Positions 36,428-44,939 are shown, counted from the stretch's first letter. The stretch: DNA of 60,906 nucleotides from Bdellovibrionales bacterium (GCA_019637855.1 JAHBUX010000018.1:1-60906), one strand, 5' to 3'. Translations and numbers: made by a program. The notes: generated by a model not told the origin, from the letters alone.

Positions 36428-37482
36428 TCAAACGTGCCCTAGCTCTATTTTTAGCTTTCAGCGTTTCGCTTCCCGCCTTTGCCGGCGTTACCCGCAGCAA
36501 CGCCGACATGATGGCCTTGATCGATGATTACATTAAAGAGGTCGCCAGCACTCCGGCCAATGCGGATCAGACTTATATGGATATGCAGGCCGCCTTCTTA
36601 GCCGAAGCTGTAGGTTTGCAGGTGCGCACACTTGAGCCCGAAGACTTCAATCTCTTTATGTTGGCGGTGATGAGCCGCTATATCAACAAGCCAGAAGAGC
36701 GTGAAGCTCTGTTCAAGTTTATCGAGGGCACACGCCAATGGATCGCAGCCGACTTGGCCAACACGGCGCAACTGGAAAAAGGCGCGCTTCACTACATGAA
36801 CCCAGCCAACTACAGCTGGTACACCTGGGTGGTGATCGGCGCCGGTGTTGTCATCGGCGGGCGCGTTCTACACGGGCCGTTACGGACCACACGTTTCGTG
36901 CAGGGCTTGGATAAAATGCAAATGGCCGCCGCCAAATGGCGCGCGCCCTATCGTATCGCATTTCGCTCAGCCACTCACCCGATCACTCTTGCTACCGCCA
37001 CCGGCGCCGGCCTTGGTTTGCTGGAATACCAGCTCGAGAAAAATAAAACCCATCGTTTAGACCCGATGATTCTGACCAATGCCGTACAAACCGAACTGGC
37101 TTGCTATGCTTCCTACCAAGGCTTGGGTTTAGAAGAGCGTTTCGAATCCATCCGTGATGACGAAGAGAAACTCAAAGCCGGCTTCGCCGGTCTAAACGCC
37201 GATATCGATAAGCTGATGGGCGAAACCCAAGTCTTACTCAAACAGTACGCGCGTTTAGACAATCTGTATTTGAATGAGCCGGGCCTGCAGGCCGCTCGAG
37301 CCAAGCTCCCTCAAGCCAGCGATTTTCAAGATTTGCGCCGTTTACTCAACGCCAAAGACGCAGCGGCGACCGGTCCCTGTGCCGCCGTTTCACTAACTCA
37401 TCTGGTGATTGCTCTAGAGAGAATGAAGACTGACCTGAAGACCTACCACGATGTCTACGTTCCAACGGCGGCCCAACCATGA
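36424..37482 (+). CDS. Unrecognised exported membrane protein, AAA+ operon gene 4
   Basis: A 352-residue protein with a clear signal peptide (1-20, LPAFA before Gly). It repeats the plan of its neighbours: an N-terminal helical part, a short hydrophobic segment at about 132-149 (WYTWVVIGAGVVIGG), a basic loop (RTTRFVQGLDKMQMAAAKWR), a second segment at about 186-201 and a helical C-terminal part with a cysteine pair (ELACYAS and TGPCAAV). The basic loop suggests that the hairpin dips to the cytoplasm, leaving both ends in the periplasm. No family recognised. It overlaps both neighbours by 4 bp. Confidence 0.78.
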   Translation: MIKRALALFLAFSVSLPAFAGVTRSNADMMALIDDYIKEVASTPANADQTYMDMQAAFLAEAVGLQVRTLEPEDFNLFMLAVMSRYINKPEEREALFKFIEGTRQWIAADLANTAQLEKGALHYMNPANYSWYTWVVIGAGVVIGGRVLHGPLRTTRFVQGLDKMQMAAAKWRAPYRIAFRSATHPITLATATGAGLGLLEYQLEKNKTHRLDPMILTNAVQTELACYASYQGLGLEERFESIRDDEEKLKAGFAGLNADIDKLMGETQVLLKQYARLDNLYLNEPGLQAARAKLPQASDFQDLRRLLNAKDAAATGPCAAVSLTHLVIALERMKTDLKTYHDVYVPTAAQP

Positions 37483-38654
37483 AGAGCTTCGCCCTGATCC
37501 TTTTGTTGGTGACCACCCAGCTCGGAGCAACGGCGCCCACGGCAGAGGACTTCGTGCGCGGCTTCGCGGGAATGTCGGCCCTACAACGCGCCGGCCGCGC
37601 GCTACAGACCTGTAAAGCCACTCTAGGAAAAGCGCCCGCGCAATACCGCGAAGACATTCAGGCCATGGGGCGCTTATGGTCGGCCCACAGTGAGGCCGCC
37701 GACTATTTGATCTCGACGTGCAACACTTTGTGGACAGCACATGAACTGGACCCGCAAAAGTCGACGCAGATCGGGCGGGCACAAAAGATCGCCAATTTAG
37801 ATTTCCTCGAAGCCGGCAAATCCGCTCTGCCGGTCAAGATCCGTCAATACATGGAGGCACCAGGTAAAGGTCTGACTCGCCCCGCTCCGTATGAAATTCT
37901 AAACGGCATGGCCTCAAGCGCACGCGAACTTGATCTGACTCTGCAACAAAATGTCGGCCTGGCCGTAGCCTCACTGGTTGCCCTCGGCGGCAGCGGCGTG
38001 GTCACTGCCTTAGAAGCCACCGGAGCCTTAGCTCGCACCTCCGCCACTTGGGGTTTGCGAGCCAGCGCCACCGGTTTTGAGCCGGCTATGGTTGTGACCG
38101 TGCTGTCGGCTGGGATTGCAGTTAGCGCCAACTACGCCGTTTGGTGGAAACGCGAATACGATGCTTGGTGGTATGTAACGCAGATTTTAGAAAAGTTAGA
38201 GAAGCGCACGCCTGATCAACCCCTCCTGCCATTGCTGGAGGAGTACTACGGTATTGCCGAGCGTCTCGGCTACTTCTACACCTTCAGTCTTTTGCAAGCC
38301 GATGGCGGCAAGGACGTTTTGCCCGAGGGCAATGCGCGCTGCCTGACAAAGCTCGACAAGTTTTTTAACGCCGGCAACATCAATTGGGCCGTCAAATTTA
38401 AACGCCAAACCGTGTGTGGCGACGCCGCCGCCGTATGGATGGCCGCCGCTCAATACCTAGAGCAGCTGCTACCTCAGGAACCAATGGCAGGGCTTGTGGC
38501 CGATCGCTTAAAAGCACGTGCGACTCGCACCTACTGGGCCTACAAAGAGACCGCCGCGTTTAAGGCCACGCAACCGGTCTGCCACCCAGCCGTGGGGGTA
38601 GTGCAAACCAGTTGGGAATGCAGGGACCCAAAGACTGGGGCGCTCGTCCTATAA
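37479..38654 (+). CDS. Unrecognised exported membrane protein, AAA+ operon gene 5
   Basis: A 391-residue protein with a signal peptide (about 1-19, LGATA). Two hydrophobic segments, about 158-178 (VGLAVASLVALGGSGVVTAL) and about 202-222 (AMVVTVLSAGIAVSANYAVWW), flank a short loop with arginines. N- and C-terminal parts are helical. Six or so cysteines are spread through the soluble parts (LQTCKAT, ISTCNTL, ARCLTK, TVCGDA, PVCHPA, WECRDP), fitting a disulphide-bonded periplasmic domain. It is the last gene of the operon. A 294 bp gap follows before the next gene. Confidence 0.78.
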   Translation: MKSFALILLLVTTQLGATAPTAEDFVRGFAGMSALQRAGRALQTCKATLGKAPAQYREDIQAMGRLWSAHSEAADYLISTCNTLWTAHELDPQKSTQIGRAQKIANLDFLEAGKSALPVKIRQYMEAPGKGLTRPAPYEILNGMASSARELDLTLQQNVGLAVASLVALGGSGVVTALEATGALARTSATWGLRASATGFEPAMVVTVLSAGIAVSANYAVWWKREYDAWWYVTQILEKLEKRTPDQPLLPLLEEYYGIAERLGYFYTFSLLQADGGKDVLPEGNARCLTKLDKFFNAGNINWAVKFKRQTVCGDAAAVWMAAAQYLEQLLPQEPMAGLVADRLKARATRTYWAYKETAAFKATQPVCHPAVGVVQTSWECRDPKTGALVL

Positions 38655-38948
38655 AAGGGCGACAATTTTTGGTCAGTAGGGAATTTTTTTGAGAGAAGGC
38701 TCTCAAAACGAACCTGAGCACAGACTATAGAGGACTTGAGATGAGCCGTAGCTTGGACAGCGGATTGCAAGCTTGTCAGTCGGTAAAAAAGCGGCTGTAG
38801 AGAGGTTACGAAGCTCTGTGGCTCTATGGAAAAACTTATACGTAGGTGTTGAAAATTCGTTAACAATTTTGATTTGACGGTCGGCAGCACTTAAAACAAA
38901 ACTGCACACCTCAAATCATAAAATGAGGGACCGAAAGGAAGGGATCTT

Positions 38949-39689
38949 ATGAAGTCAGTCGCAAAAGTAGCTGTTTGTGGAATTTTGGCTCTCGCCATCA
39001 ATGCAAACGCACAAGTCGGACAAGCCATCTCGCAAGACGCCTTGCAGATCATCAACAAAAACGCTGCTGCTCGCCAATACTTGGCTGAGAAATTGGGCGT
39101 TCGTGCTGGTAGCGCTTCGGAAGCTAACGTGGCTCTGAAGAAACTCGCTCCCGCGGATCAAGCGGCTGTTTTGAAAGCCATCACTGCCTACACTAAAAAC
39201 GCTGTCGACAGCTCTTCGGCTGCCGCTTCTGCTTCGAACACTGCTGCTGCCAAAGCTGCTTTTGCTTCGAACACCGGTTCTGTGATCGAGTCTGTAGTTA
39301 ACGCTCAGAATGCTAAGAAAAACGAAACCATCTCTTGCAGCCAAAAGCTGGACGCTAGCCGTCTTGCTGTTGCCGGTGGTCCCAGCGTCGCCACTATCGA
39401 AGCCGCTAACAAAGCCGGCGTCGTAGCTCGTGGCGGTTGCGCTGAAAATCCCGAAGAAATGTCGCAAGAAAACATCAAAGTTTTCGGTCTTCTCAGCGAG
39501 TGCGGTTTGAACAAAGGTTTGAATGTGAACTCGTCTGAAGCTGAGCGCGTTGAAGTTATGGGTGCTTGCTTGGCTACCATCAACAACATCTCGGTTGAAG
39601 AAGCTAAGACCCGCGTCGCTTCGATCAACAACAAGTGTGGCTGGTTCTCGGCGAAATACGCTCAGTCTGCTGCAGCCGCCGCTCGCTAG
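38949..39689 (+). CDS. Ala-rich secreted protein, probably abundant
   Basis: A 246-residue exported protein: signal 1-21 (INANA before Gln), a helical N-terminal half, an Ala/Ser-rich linker (about 91-112) and a C-terminal half with five cysteines (SCSQ, GGCAE, SECGL, GACLA, NKCGW). Codons are strongly biased (GCT, CGT, AAC, ATC favoured), unlike its neighbours, which suggests high expression. GGAAGGGA lies just before the ATG, and an intrinsic terminator follows. No family recognised. It lies 294 bp after the exported AAA+ operon and could be a client or a structural partner of it, but that link is only positional. Confidence 0.8.
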   Translation: MKSVAKVAVCGILALAINANAQVGQAISQDALQIINKNAAARQYLAEKLGVRAGSASEANVALKKLAPADQAAVLKAITAYTKNAVDSSSAAASASNTAAAKAAFASNTGSVIESVVNAQNAKKNETISCSQKLDASRLAVAGGPSVATIEAANKAGVVARGGCAENPEEMSQENIKVFGLLSECGLNKGLNVNSSEAERVEVMGACLATINNISVEEAKTRVASINNKCGWFSAKYAQSAAAAAR

Positions 39690-39718
39690 TAGCGCCAGAT
39701 CTTAAAACTCGGTTCTTC

Positions 39719-39752
39719 AAAATAAGGGAGCAAAAAGCTCCCTTATTTTTTT
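39719..39752. terminator. Bidirectional intrinsic terminator between convergent genes
   Basis: AATAAGGGAGC (39721-39731), a five-A loop and GCTCCCTTATT (39737-39747) form an 11 bp stem followed by a T run to 39752 on the plus strand. Read on the minus strand, the hairpin is followed by TTTTG. The TAA stop of the ROK gene lies inside the second arm, so the hairpin serves both genes. Confidence 0.9.
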
Positions 39753-40681
39753 GTCTGAAGCGCTAGGTAAGCGGCGCCTAAGATTCCTGCCTCGTCCTGC
39801 AGTTTCGACACTTTGATTTTCGGCAACAGATCAATGCCTTCGCGATAGCGCTCCATCAATTTGGGCAGCAACGCTTGCGTTTCGTCCATAAACAGTGAAG
39901 AGGCGTGAGAGAACCCGCCAGAGATCACCACCACCTCGGGAGCGAACAGCACGCACAGCACGCGCACGGCTTGCGCCAGTTGGCGGCCATATTCGCGAAA
40001 CGCCTCCTGAACCCAGACGTCGCCACCGCGGGCCAGTGCCACGGCCTCTTGGCCGCTCAAGGCGCGGTTCTTTAGGCGACCCAAACGATGGGCAAAGTGT
40101 GAACCGGCTAAGAAAGCCTCAATACATCCGTTGGCGCCGCAGCCGCAGGGATAGTCTTTGGCATTGATATCCAAAGGAATATGACCGGCTTCAGGATGCA
40201 GGCCCTGACCCGCGCGCACCAGTCGATCATTGCAGATCGCGCCAACACCCACGCCGGTTCCTAGGGTCATGGCCACGATATTCTTGGTTCGGCCGTGGCC
40301 ACCCTTCCAGCGCTCGCCTAAAACCGCGGCGGCCGCGTCGTTTTCCAGCCGCACTGGTTTTCTAAAAACCTTTTTGAGTTCGCGTACCAGCGGCAACACT
40401 CCCCACGACTGATCGCCGGTGAAGAAGTTGGTCGGATCAAGCAAAATGCCTTTTTCCGGATGTAATGGCCCGGCGGAAGCCACAGATACCGCCTTGTATT
40501 TGGACTTGGGCAGCTGATCGGCGGTCTCTTTGAAGAGTTGTATCAGACCGCGAAAGCCCTCATCTTGGCGTACACGCGTGGTGGCGTGCGCTTTGATGCG
40601 GCCTTGAGCATCCACGAAAGCCGCGCGCAGTTTTGTACCGCCTAAATCGAATGCGAGAATCAGGTCAGTGGAGCGGCCCAC
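39743..40681 (-). CDS. ROK-family sugar kinase (glucokinase-like)
   Basis: A 312-residue cytoplasmic kinase. ATP-binding AFDLGGTKLRAA lies at about 10-21, the catalytic aspartate in LEND115AAAA, the second phosphate loop is TLGTGVGVGAI, and the zinc site uses H167 (HPEAGH) with C179-x-C181-x4-C186 (CGCGANGC). By family it phosphorylates glucose, N-acetylglucosamine or a similar hexose. The start is GTG at 40681, with GGGA about 8 nt before it; it overlaps the preceding 95-residue gene by 17 bp. The stop lies in the shared terminator. Confidence 0.9.
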   Translation of the reverse strand: MGRSTDLILAFDLGGTKLRAAFVDAQGRIKAHATTRVRQDEGFRGLIQLFKETADQLPKSKYKAVSVASAGPLHPEKGILLDPTNFFTGDQSWGVLPLVRELKKVFRKPVRLENDAAAAVLGERWKGGHGRTKNIVAMTLGTGVGVGAICNDRLVRAGQGLHPEAGHIPLDINAKDYPCGCGANGCIEAFLAGSHFAHRLGRLKNRALSGQEAVALARGGDVWVQEAFREYGRQLAQAVRVLCVLFAPEVVVISGGFSHASSLFMDETQALLPKLMERYREGIDLLPKIKVSKLQDEAGILGAAYLALQTKK

Positions 40682-40952
40682 TGTATGATCCCAACAGTTC
40701 GGCCGCGAGCTGGATCACTTCACGGCGGGTGGCTTCCATATCGCCGTTGGGATTGTAGACAACGGTGGTCTTCATATTCTCCAAGACCTTACCGCCCTTG
40801 CCGGCTTTGAACGAGGGATGAGCTTCCTCGAGGCGTTGGATGTAGAGGTTGAGTTTGCGTTTGAAATCACCGAATTCCGGTTCATAGAGCCAACGGACTT
40901 GGTCGATGAATTGTTGTACGGCTTCCTGCTCGGAATGTGCTTTTACGCTCAC
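40665..40952 (-). CDS. Small helical protein upstream of the ROK kinase
   Basis: A 95-residue cytoplasmic protein, predicted all-helical apart from a short KTTVVYNPNG turn. The GTG start at 40952 is supported by a perfect AGGAGG 7 nt upstream. A much longer frame to 41231 is rejected because it would run antisense through pdxH. Its end overlaps the ROK gene start by 17 bp, implying coupled translation. No family was recognised. It is divergent from pdxH. Confidence 0.75.
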   Translation of the reverse strand: MSVKAHSEQEAVQQFIDQVRWLYEPEFGDFKRKLNLYIQRLEEAHPSFKAGKGGKVLENMKTTVVYNPNGDMEATRREVIQLAAELLGSYSGPLH

Positions 40953-41013
40953 GCTCAAACCTCCTGATATCACCAGTAAAGCAAAAATCCCCGCGGAAGA
41001 GAAGCACCAGCTC

Positions 41014-41640
41014 TTGACGAAACACGTCGTGGCGAGCGATGACCTGGCCATGCAGATCGGCCCCGACTCCAACCCTATCGCTATCTTTGACGAATGGATG
41101 AAAGAGGTCCACTTGCTTGGCTTGAAGGAGCCGAATGCCATGACTTTGGCCACTAGCTCGCCCTCGGGGGAGATCCACGCTCGCACCGTCTTGTGCAAAT
41201 CCTGGTCAGAAGATGGCTTGATATTCTTCACGAACTACAACAGTCAGAAAGGTCATGATCTGGCGGCCAATCCTTACGCCGCCGCGGTATTCTTTTGGGA
41301 TGCACTCTCACGCCAGGTAAAGGTCGACGGCACGGTCGAGAAAACGTCACGACAAGTTTCCGAAGAGTACTGGCGCTCCCGGGCCAGAGAGAGTCAGCTC
41401 AGTCAGTTCGTCTCACAACAATCCCAGCCAGCACCTTCGCGCGAAGACTTGGAAAAACTGCGGAGTGAAGCCGAGGCTAAGTTTCACGGCCAAGAGATCC
41501 CATGCCCCGCACACTGGGGCGGATATTTACTTAGACCAAAGGCCATAGAATTTTGGCTTGGACGTCCAGGTCGATTGCACGATCGGCATCAATTCGTGAA
41601 ATCTACCCAACACTGGACTTACCGCCGCCTTTACCCTTGA
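41014..41640 (+). CDS. pdxH: Pyridoxamine/pyridoxine 5'-phosphate oxidase
   Basis: About 208 residues. The last step of pyridoxal phosphate synthesis and salvage, with FMN and O2. Family segments: TLATSSPSGEIHARTVLCKSW, FFTNYNSQKGHDLAANPYAAAVFFWDALSRQVKVDG, YWRSRARESQLSQFVSQQS, CPAHWGGYLLRPKAIEFWLGRPGRLHDR and the C-terminal W-T-Y-R-R-L-Y-P. The start is uncertain: TTG 41014 has a GGAAGAGAAG-like site 9 nt upstream and gives the usual N-terminal length; GTG 41029 and ATG 41050 are alternatives. An in-frame ATG at 40906 overlaps the divergent small gene and is rejected. Confidence 0.93.
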   Translation: MTKHVVASDDLAMQIGPDSNPIAIFDEWMKEVHLLGLKEPNAMTLATSSPSGEIHARTVLCKSWSEDGLIFFTNYNSQKGHDLAANPYAAAVFFWDALSRQVKVDGTVEKTSRQVSEEYWRSRARESQLSQFVSQQSQPAPSREDLEKLRSEAEAKFHGQEIPCPAHWGGYLLRPKAIEFWLGRPGRLHDRHQFVKSTQHWTYRRLYP

Positions 41641-41666
41641 AACACATCAATAATATATCGTGTAAT
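41637..41666 (+). promoter_or_regulatory. Putative sigma-70 promoter for the 41721 gene
   Basis: TTGAAA (41637-41642) and TGTAAT (41661-41666) are separated by 18 bp in an AT-rich stretch between pdxH and the next gene. Each hexamer differs from consensus at one base. The -35 box includes the pdxH stop codon. Confidence 0.4.
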
Positions 41667-41720
41667 TAAATTTGGAACGCTGTTTCCGAGTTTATTCGTC
41701 AGGGAGGACGCGAACTTACC

Positions 41721-43781
41721 GTGGCCAACGTTGTCGCTTTGGTAAAAGATGAACGGGTGCGCCGAAGCATTGAGCTCTACCTGAATGAGCTCGATATGGA
41801 CCTGCGTTTTGCGATCTTCTCCAGCGTTGAGGAGTTTGAACAGCTCTACTTCCAGGTTAAAGAAGAAGCTCCCGCAGCTGCGGAAAGCGCACCGCAGGCG
41901 GATGAGACCGCGCCCGCCTCTGCGCCTGTACCTGAGCCAAACCCTGAGGACGAAGGGGCTGAGCTAAAATTATTTAGTGAAGTTCACTTGCTGATCTTTG
42001 CACTGGACACCATCAACGAAAAGTCAGACGCGTGGATCAACAAAATGCGGGCCAATATGCGCAAGTTCAAGCGCATGCCTGAAAACGGCGATGCCATGCG
42101 CTTAGTGATGCTGAAGTACGAAGATGACAACATCGGCAAGCTCGATGTTTTGCATCGACATCTTGATGACTTGGTCTATCTGCCGCTGGACCGTTTGATC
42201 TTTCTACAGAAGATGCAGATTTTTCTGACTCTGCCCAAGCGGGTAACGCCAAGCTTTTTATTCAATCAAGAAGTCAAACAGCCGATCGAGATTTCAAAGA
42301 TCGTAAAACTCGATCGTTTCAGCGATGTGGCGTTGGCCATTCGCAACCCGGTGCCGTTAAAAAAGGGCCTGCCCGGCCATTTCTACATGAGCCTGCCGGG
42401 GGAGAAAAACCGCCTGGAGGTTTTCGGCAAAGTGCTGCGCTCGGAACCGCATCCCGAGCATGAAGGACAATTCCTGGTGTACTTCACCTATTTCGGCCTG
42501 GGGAAGACCGGACTCAGCGTGATCCGCCGAGCTCTCTCGAAATCGGCGCAATATAAAAGCCTGCTGTTCGACGATCGCAACAAGTTCCGCTACAAACCCG
42601 ATGACTTGTTCGTCGCCGATGCCGATCGCCACACTTTCGGGACGGTGATCATCGACACCGATGAGACCGCGGGCACCGCCATGATGCAGACTCTGAACAA
42701 AGAGATGGATCGCCTAAACGTGGTGACCGAGAGCTCTTACCAGGTCTTTTTGCATCGCTATTTGGAGACCGGCGGAAGCGCCAAAGACACGACCCCACCA
42801 CGGGCCACAGACGATACCGATTTTTACGCCAATCCGATCTCGCTCACCATCTCCGCAAAAGACCTTAAGGTTTTAAGTGTAGATCCTGGGCCGAGTGACT
42901 CGGCCACCTTCCTCGGGCATCCCGCCGCGATTATTTTCTCGAGCCCCGACAAATGGTTGAGCTTGGTACAGGAAAAAGAATCCAGGCTGATCATGGAAGA
43001 GGCGGCCGTACTGGCAGGCAAAGGGCGCGTGTTGGATAAGCTGTTGGCCGTGCAAGACGCACATAACCAGCGCTGCGCTGTGAATTTCAAGATCTACAAG
43101 GGCGCCACCGAAGGCACGGTGACCATCGATCTCACGCCGGCGTCGTTGAACGACATCTTGAACAAGATGCAGTCGGAAACGAAGAGCCAAAGCGTCGAAG
43201 CTTTGATACTGGACAGCAATTTCGTGCCTGAAGAACCGGCGTCGTGGATCGAAGGTATGCGTCTACGCGCCACACAAGTCGAACTTATCGATGACCCCAA
43301 AAAACTGAAGTTCTGGATGATTTCCGAAAGCGAACGTATCGAGCAAGGCTGGATCAATACGCCCGATATTCTCGGCATGTTTATTAAGCCCGTCGATCAA
43401 CGTCAGCTATTGTTCTCATTGTCTGAGAATTTGCCCAACAAGAACACCATCTACTCTTTTGAGAATCTCGGTTGGACTACGCCCAATATCAATATTCATA
43501 TTTCTAAAGATGTTGAACTCGAAGCTTTGAGTGAGTTCGGTGCCACTTTGAAATCAAAACAGAAAATCGTGGCCGGCAGCATGCTCTACCTGCGGCGATC
43601 AATTTTTGAGAATGCTCCCAACGGCTGTCTGGCCGCACGCGTGTACGCCTGCGAAGAGCATCAATCCGACAAGAATTACTTTCAGATCTACTGCACGTAC
43701 TTTGGCATCAACGACGCCTTCTTGAAATTCGCCCGTACTTGGATACGGGAAAACTACGCGCATCAAAAAGCCAAAGAATAA
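41721..43781 (+). CDS. Duplicated receiver-like / PilZ-like regulator
   Basis: A 686-residue cytoplasmic protein that appears to hold two copies of a receiver-like plus PilZ-like unit. Copy 1: a receiver-like domain split by an Ala/Pro/Glu-rich insert (about 50-82) and ending VYLPLDRLIFLQKMQIFL, then a PilZ-like barrel (about 195-275) ending FLVYFTYFGLGKTGLSVIRRAL. Copy 2: a receiver-like domain (about 495-575, ALILDSNF and MFIKPVDQRQLLFSL), then a PilZ-like barrel (about 590-680) with ALSEFGATL and FQIYCTYFGINDAFLKFARTWI. The c-di-GMP-binding RxxxR is not visible, so binding is doubtful. The start is GTG with AGGGAGGA about 13 nt upstream. Confidence 0.75.
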   Translation: MANVVALVKDERVRRSIELYLNELDMDLRFAIFSSVEEFEQLYFQVKEEAPAAAESAPQADETAPASAPVPEPNPEDEGAELKLFSEVHLLIFALDTINEKSDAWINKMRANMRKFKRMPENGDAMRLVMLKYEDDNIGKLDVLHRHLDDLVYLPLDRLIFLQKMQIFLTLPKRVTPSFLFNQEVKQPIEISKIVKLDRFSDVALAIRNPVPLKKGLPGHFYMSLPGEKNRLEVFGKVLRSEPHPEHEGQFLVYFTYFGLGKTGLSVIRRALSKSAQYKSLLFDDRNKFRYKPDDLFVADADRHTFGTVIIDTDETAGTAMMQTLNKEMDRLNVVTESSYQVFLHRYLETGGSAKDTTPPRATDDTDFYANPISLTISAKDLKVLSVDPGPSDSATFLGHPAAIIFSSPDKWLSLVQEKESRLIMEEAAVLAGKGRVLDKLLAVQDAHNQRCAVNFKIYKGATEGTVTIDLTPASLNDILNKMQSETKSQSVEALILDSNFVPEEPASWIEGMRLRATQVELIDDPKKLKFWMISESERIEQGWINTPDILGMFIKPVDQRQLLFSLSENLPNKNTIYSFENLGWTTPNINIHISKDVELEALSEFGATLKSKQKIVAGSMLYLRRSIFENAPNGCLAARVYACEEHQSDKNYFQIYCTYFGINDAFLKFARTWIRENYAHQKAKE

Positions 43782-43796
43782 GCCAGCCACTTCTTG

Positions 43797-44939
43797 TTAG
43801 GCCGCGGTCGGATTCAACTTGGCTCCGCAATGCGGGCAGAACTTGTGCTTGTCGTCGATCACACCTGAACACGTAGGGCAAGCGGCGCCTTCGGGGCCTA
43901 CCACTTCTTCCTTCTCATGCAGATTCACAAAGCCGTGCTCGTTCCATTTGTCGATTTCCGCAATGATGGACCAATAATGGGCCATCTTTACGAATTCATT
44001 GCGATCAAAAGACACCTGCATGCGGCCGTCGTCGAAGCTTTGCCGCTTCACGAACAAACCTTTGCGTTCCAAAGAGTCCAAGTGAGTGTTCTTGAGTTCG
44101 AAACGGTATTTGGCTTTGCACTCGGCCAGAACCACAGTCCAATCCAAACGCGAAGCCCCTTTATGGTCGACCTCAGCTCCGGCGGAGAGTTCACCAAAAG
44201 CTTTGGCCACTTTCAGAGCGAGTAGATCCACGTAAATAGCCTCGGCCTTGCTGCCTTTGAAGAGATGGTACTGATAGAACTCGGCAAAATCTTCGAGCAG
44301 CTGCACATCGGCCAGACGCACATCGGACAATTCCTCTTCACCTTCTTCGGTTTTGCGCACAGTGAATTCGGCAAACTTAATTTTGAGCAAGAGATCCATC
44401 AGCGAACGCAGACGTTGCGGCGACTCACCGAAGAAACGGCTCGAATATAGCTTCAAAGCATCCCAGGCAACGGTGACTTCGTTCGGGTTGTCAGCTTTCT
44501 TTTTACCGATGTGGCGGGCGATCAAGTGCACGATGGTGAACATGCGGTGAATCACGCCTTGCGGACACGGCACGCGCTCAGTTTCGAGCTTTTGCATTTT
44601 CATTTGTTTGCGCGCATTGCGCAGCTCTTCGCCCACACTCTTGATCAGAATCTTCATTCCCGGCGGGCATTTTTCAAACTGCTGCTTCATCAGCTCGATA
44701 GGAACCTCAAGGACTTTCACTTCTTGCAAAGCTTCGCCGCTGAACTCGTGCTTGCCGTTCATAAACAACGCATGTTCGCCAAGTACGGAGCCCGCCCCGG
44801 AGGCCTGCACCTCGATGCCTTTGCCGCCACGCTCGCTCATCAGGGCGACCTTTCCGCTTTGGATCATGTAGACATGCGTGATGGGCTCGCCCTCTTTGAA
44901 AAGTTGCTCGCCACGCTTCAGTTTTTTGACGTTTTCCAT
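43797..44939 (-). CDS. Cyclic-nucleotide-binding-domain protein with C-terminal zinc ribbon
   Basis: A 380-residue protein. ATG 44939 is chosen because GGAGG lies 7 nt upstream, and the longer frame to 45209 adds a low-complexity lead. Residues about 1-120 form a cNMP-binding beta roll (LFKEGEPITHVYMIQSGKVALMSE, GSVLGEHALFMNG). About 120-340 is helical, with winged-helix-like segments, and could bind DNA or partners. The end is a zinc ribbon, CPTC-x9-CPHC (about 358-373). The usual Crp HTH is not evident. It is transcribed divergently from the RNase Y gene, 111 bp away. Confidence 0.8.
   Translation of the reverse strand: MENVKKLKRGEQLFKEGEPITHVYMIQSGKVALMSERGGKGIEVQASGAGSVLGEHALFMNGKHEFSGEALQEVKVLEVPIELMKQQFEKCPPGMKILIKSVGEELRNARKQMKMQKLETERVPCPQGVIHRMFTIVHLIARHIGKKKADNPNEVTVAWDALKLYSSRFFGESPQRLRSLMDLLLKIKFAEFTVRKTEEGEEELSDVRLADVQLLEDFAEFYQYHLFKGSKAEAIYVDLLALKVAKAFGELSAGAEVDHKGASRLDWTVVLAECKAKYRFELKNTHLDSLERKGLFVKRQSFDDGRMQVSFDRNEFVKMAHYWSIIAEIDKWNEHGFVNLHEKEEVVGPEGAACPTCSGVIDDKHKFCPHCGAKLNPTAA

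Noticed and set aside
40953-41231. Upstream extension of the 95-residue gene, giving a 188-codon frame
   Set aside because: The extension is antisense to pdxH, and the AGGAGG at 40960-40965 fixes the start at 40952.
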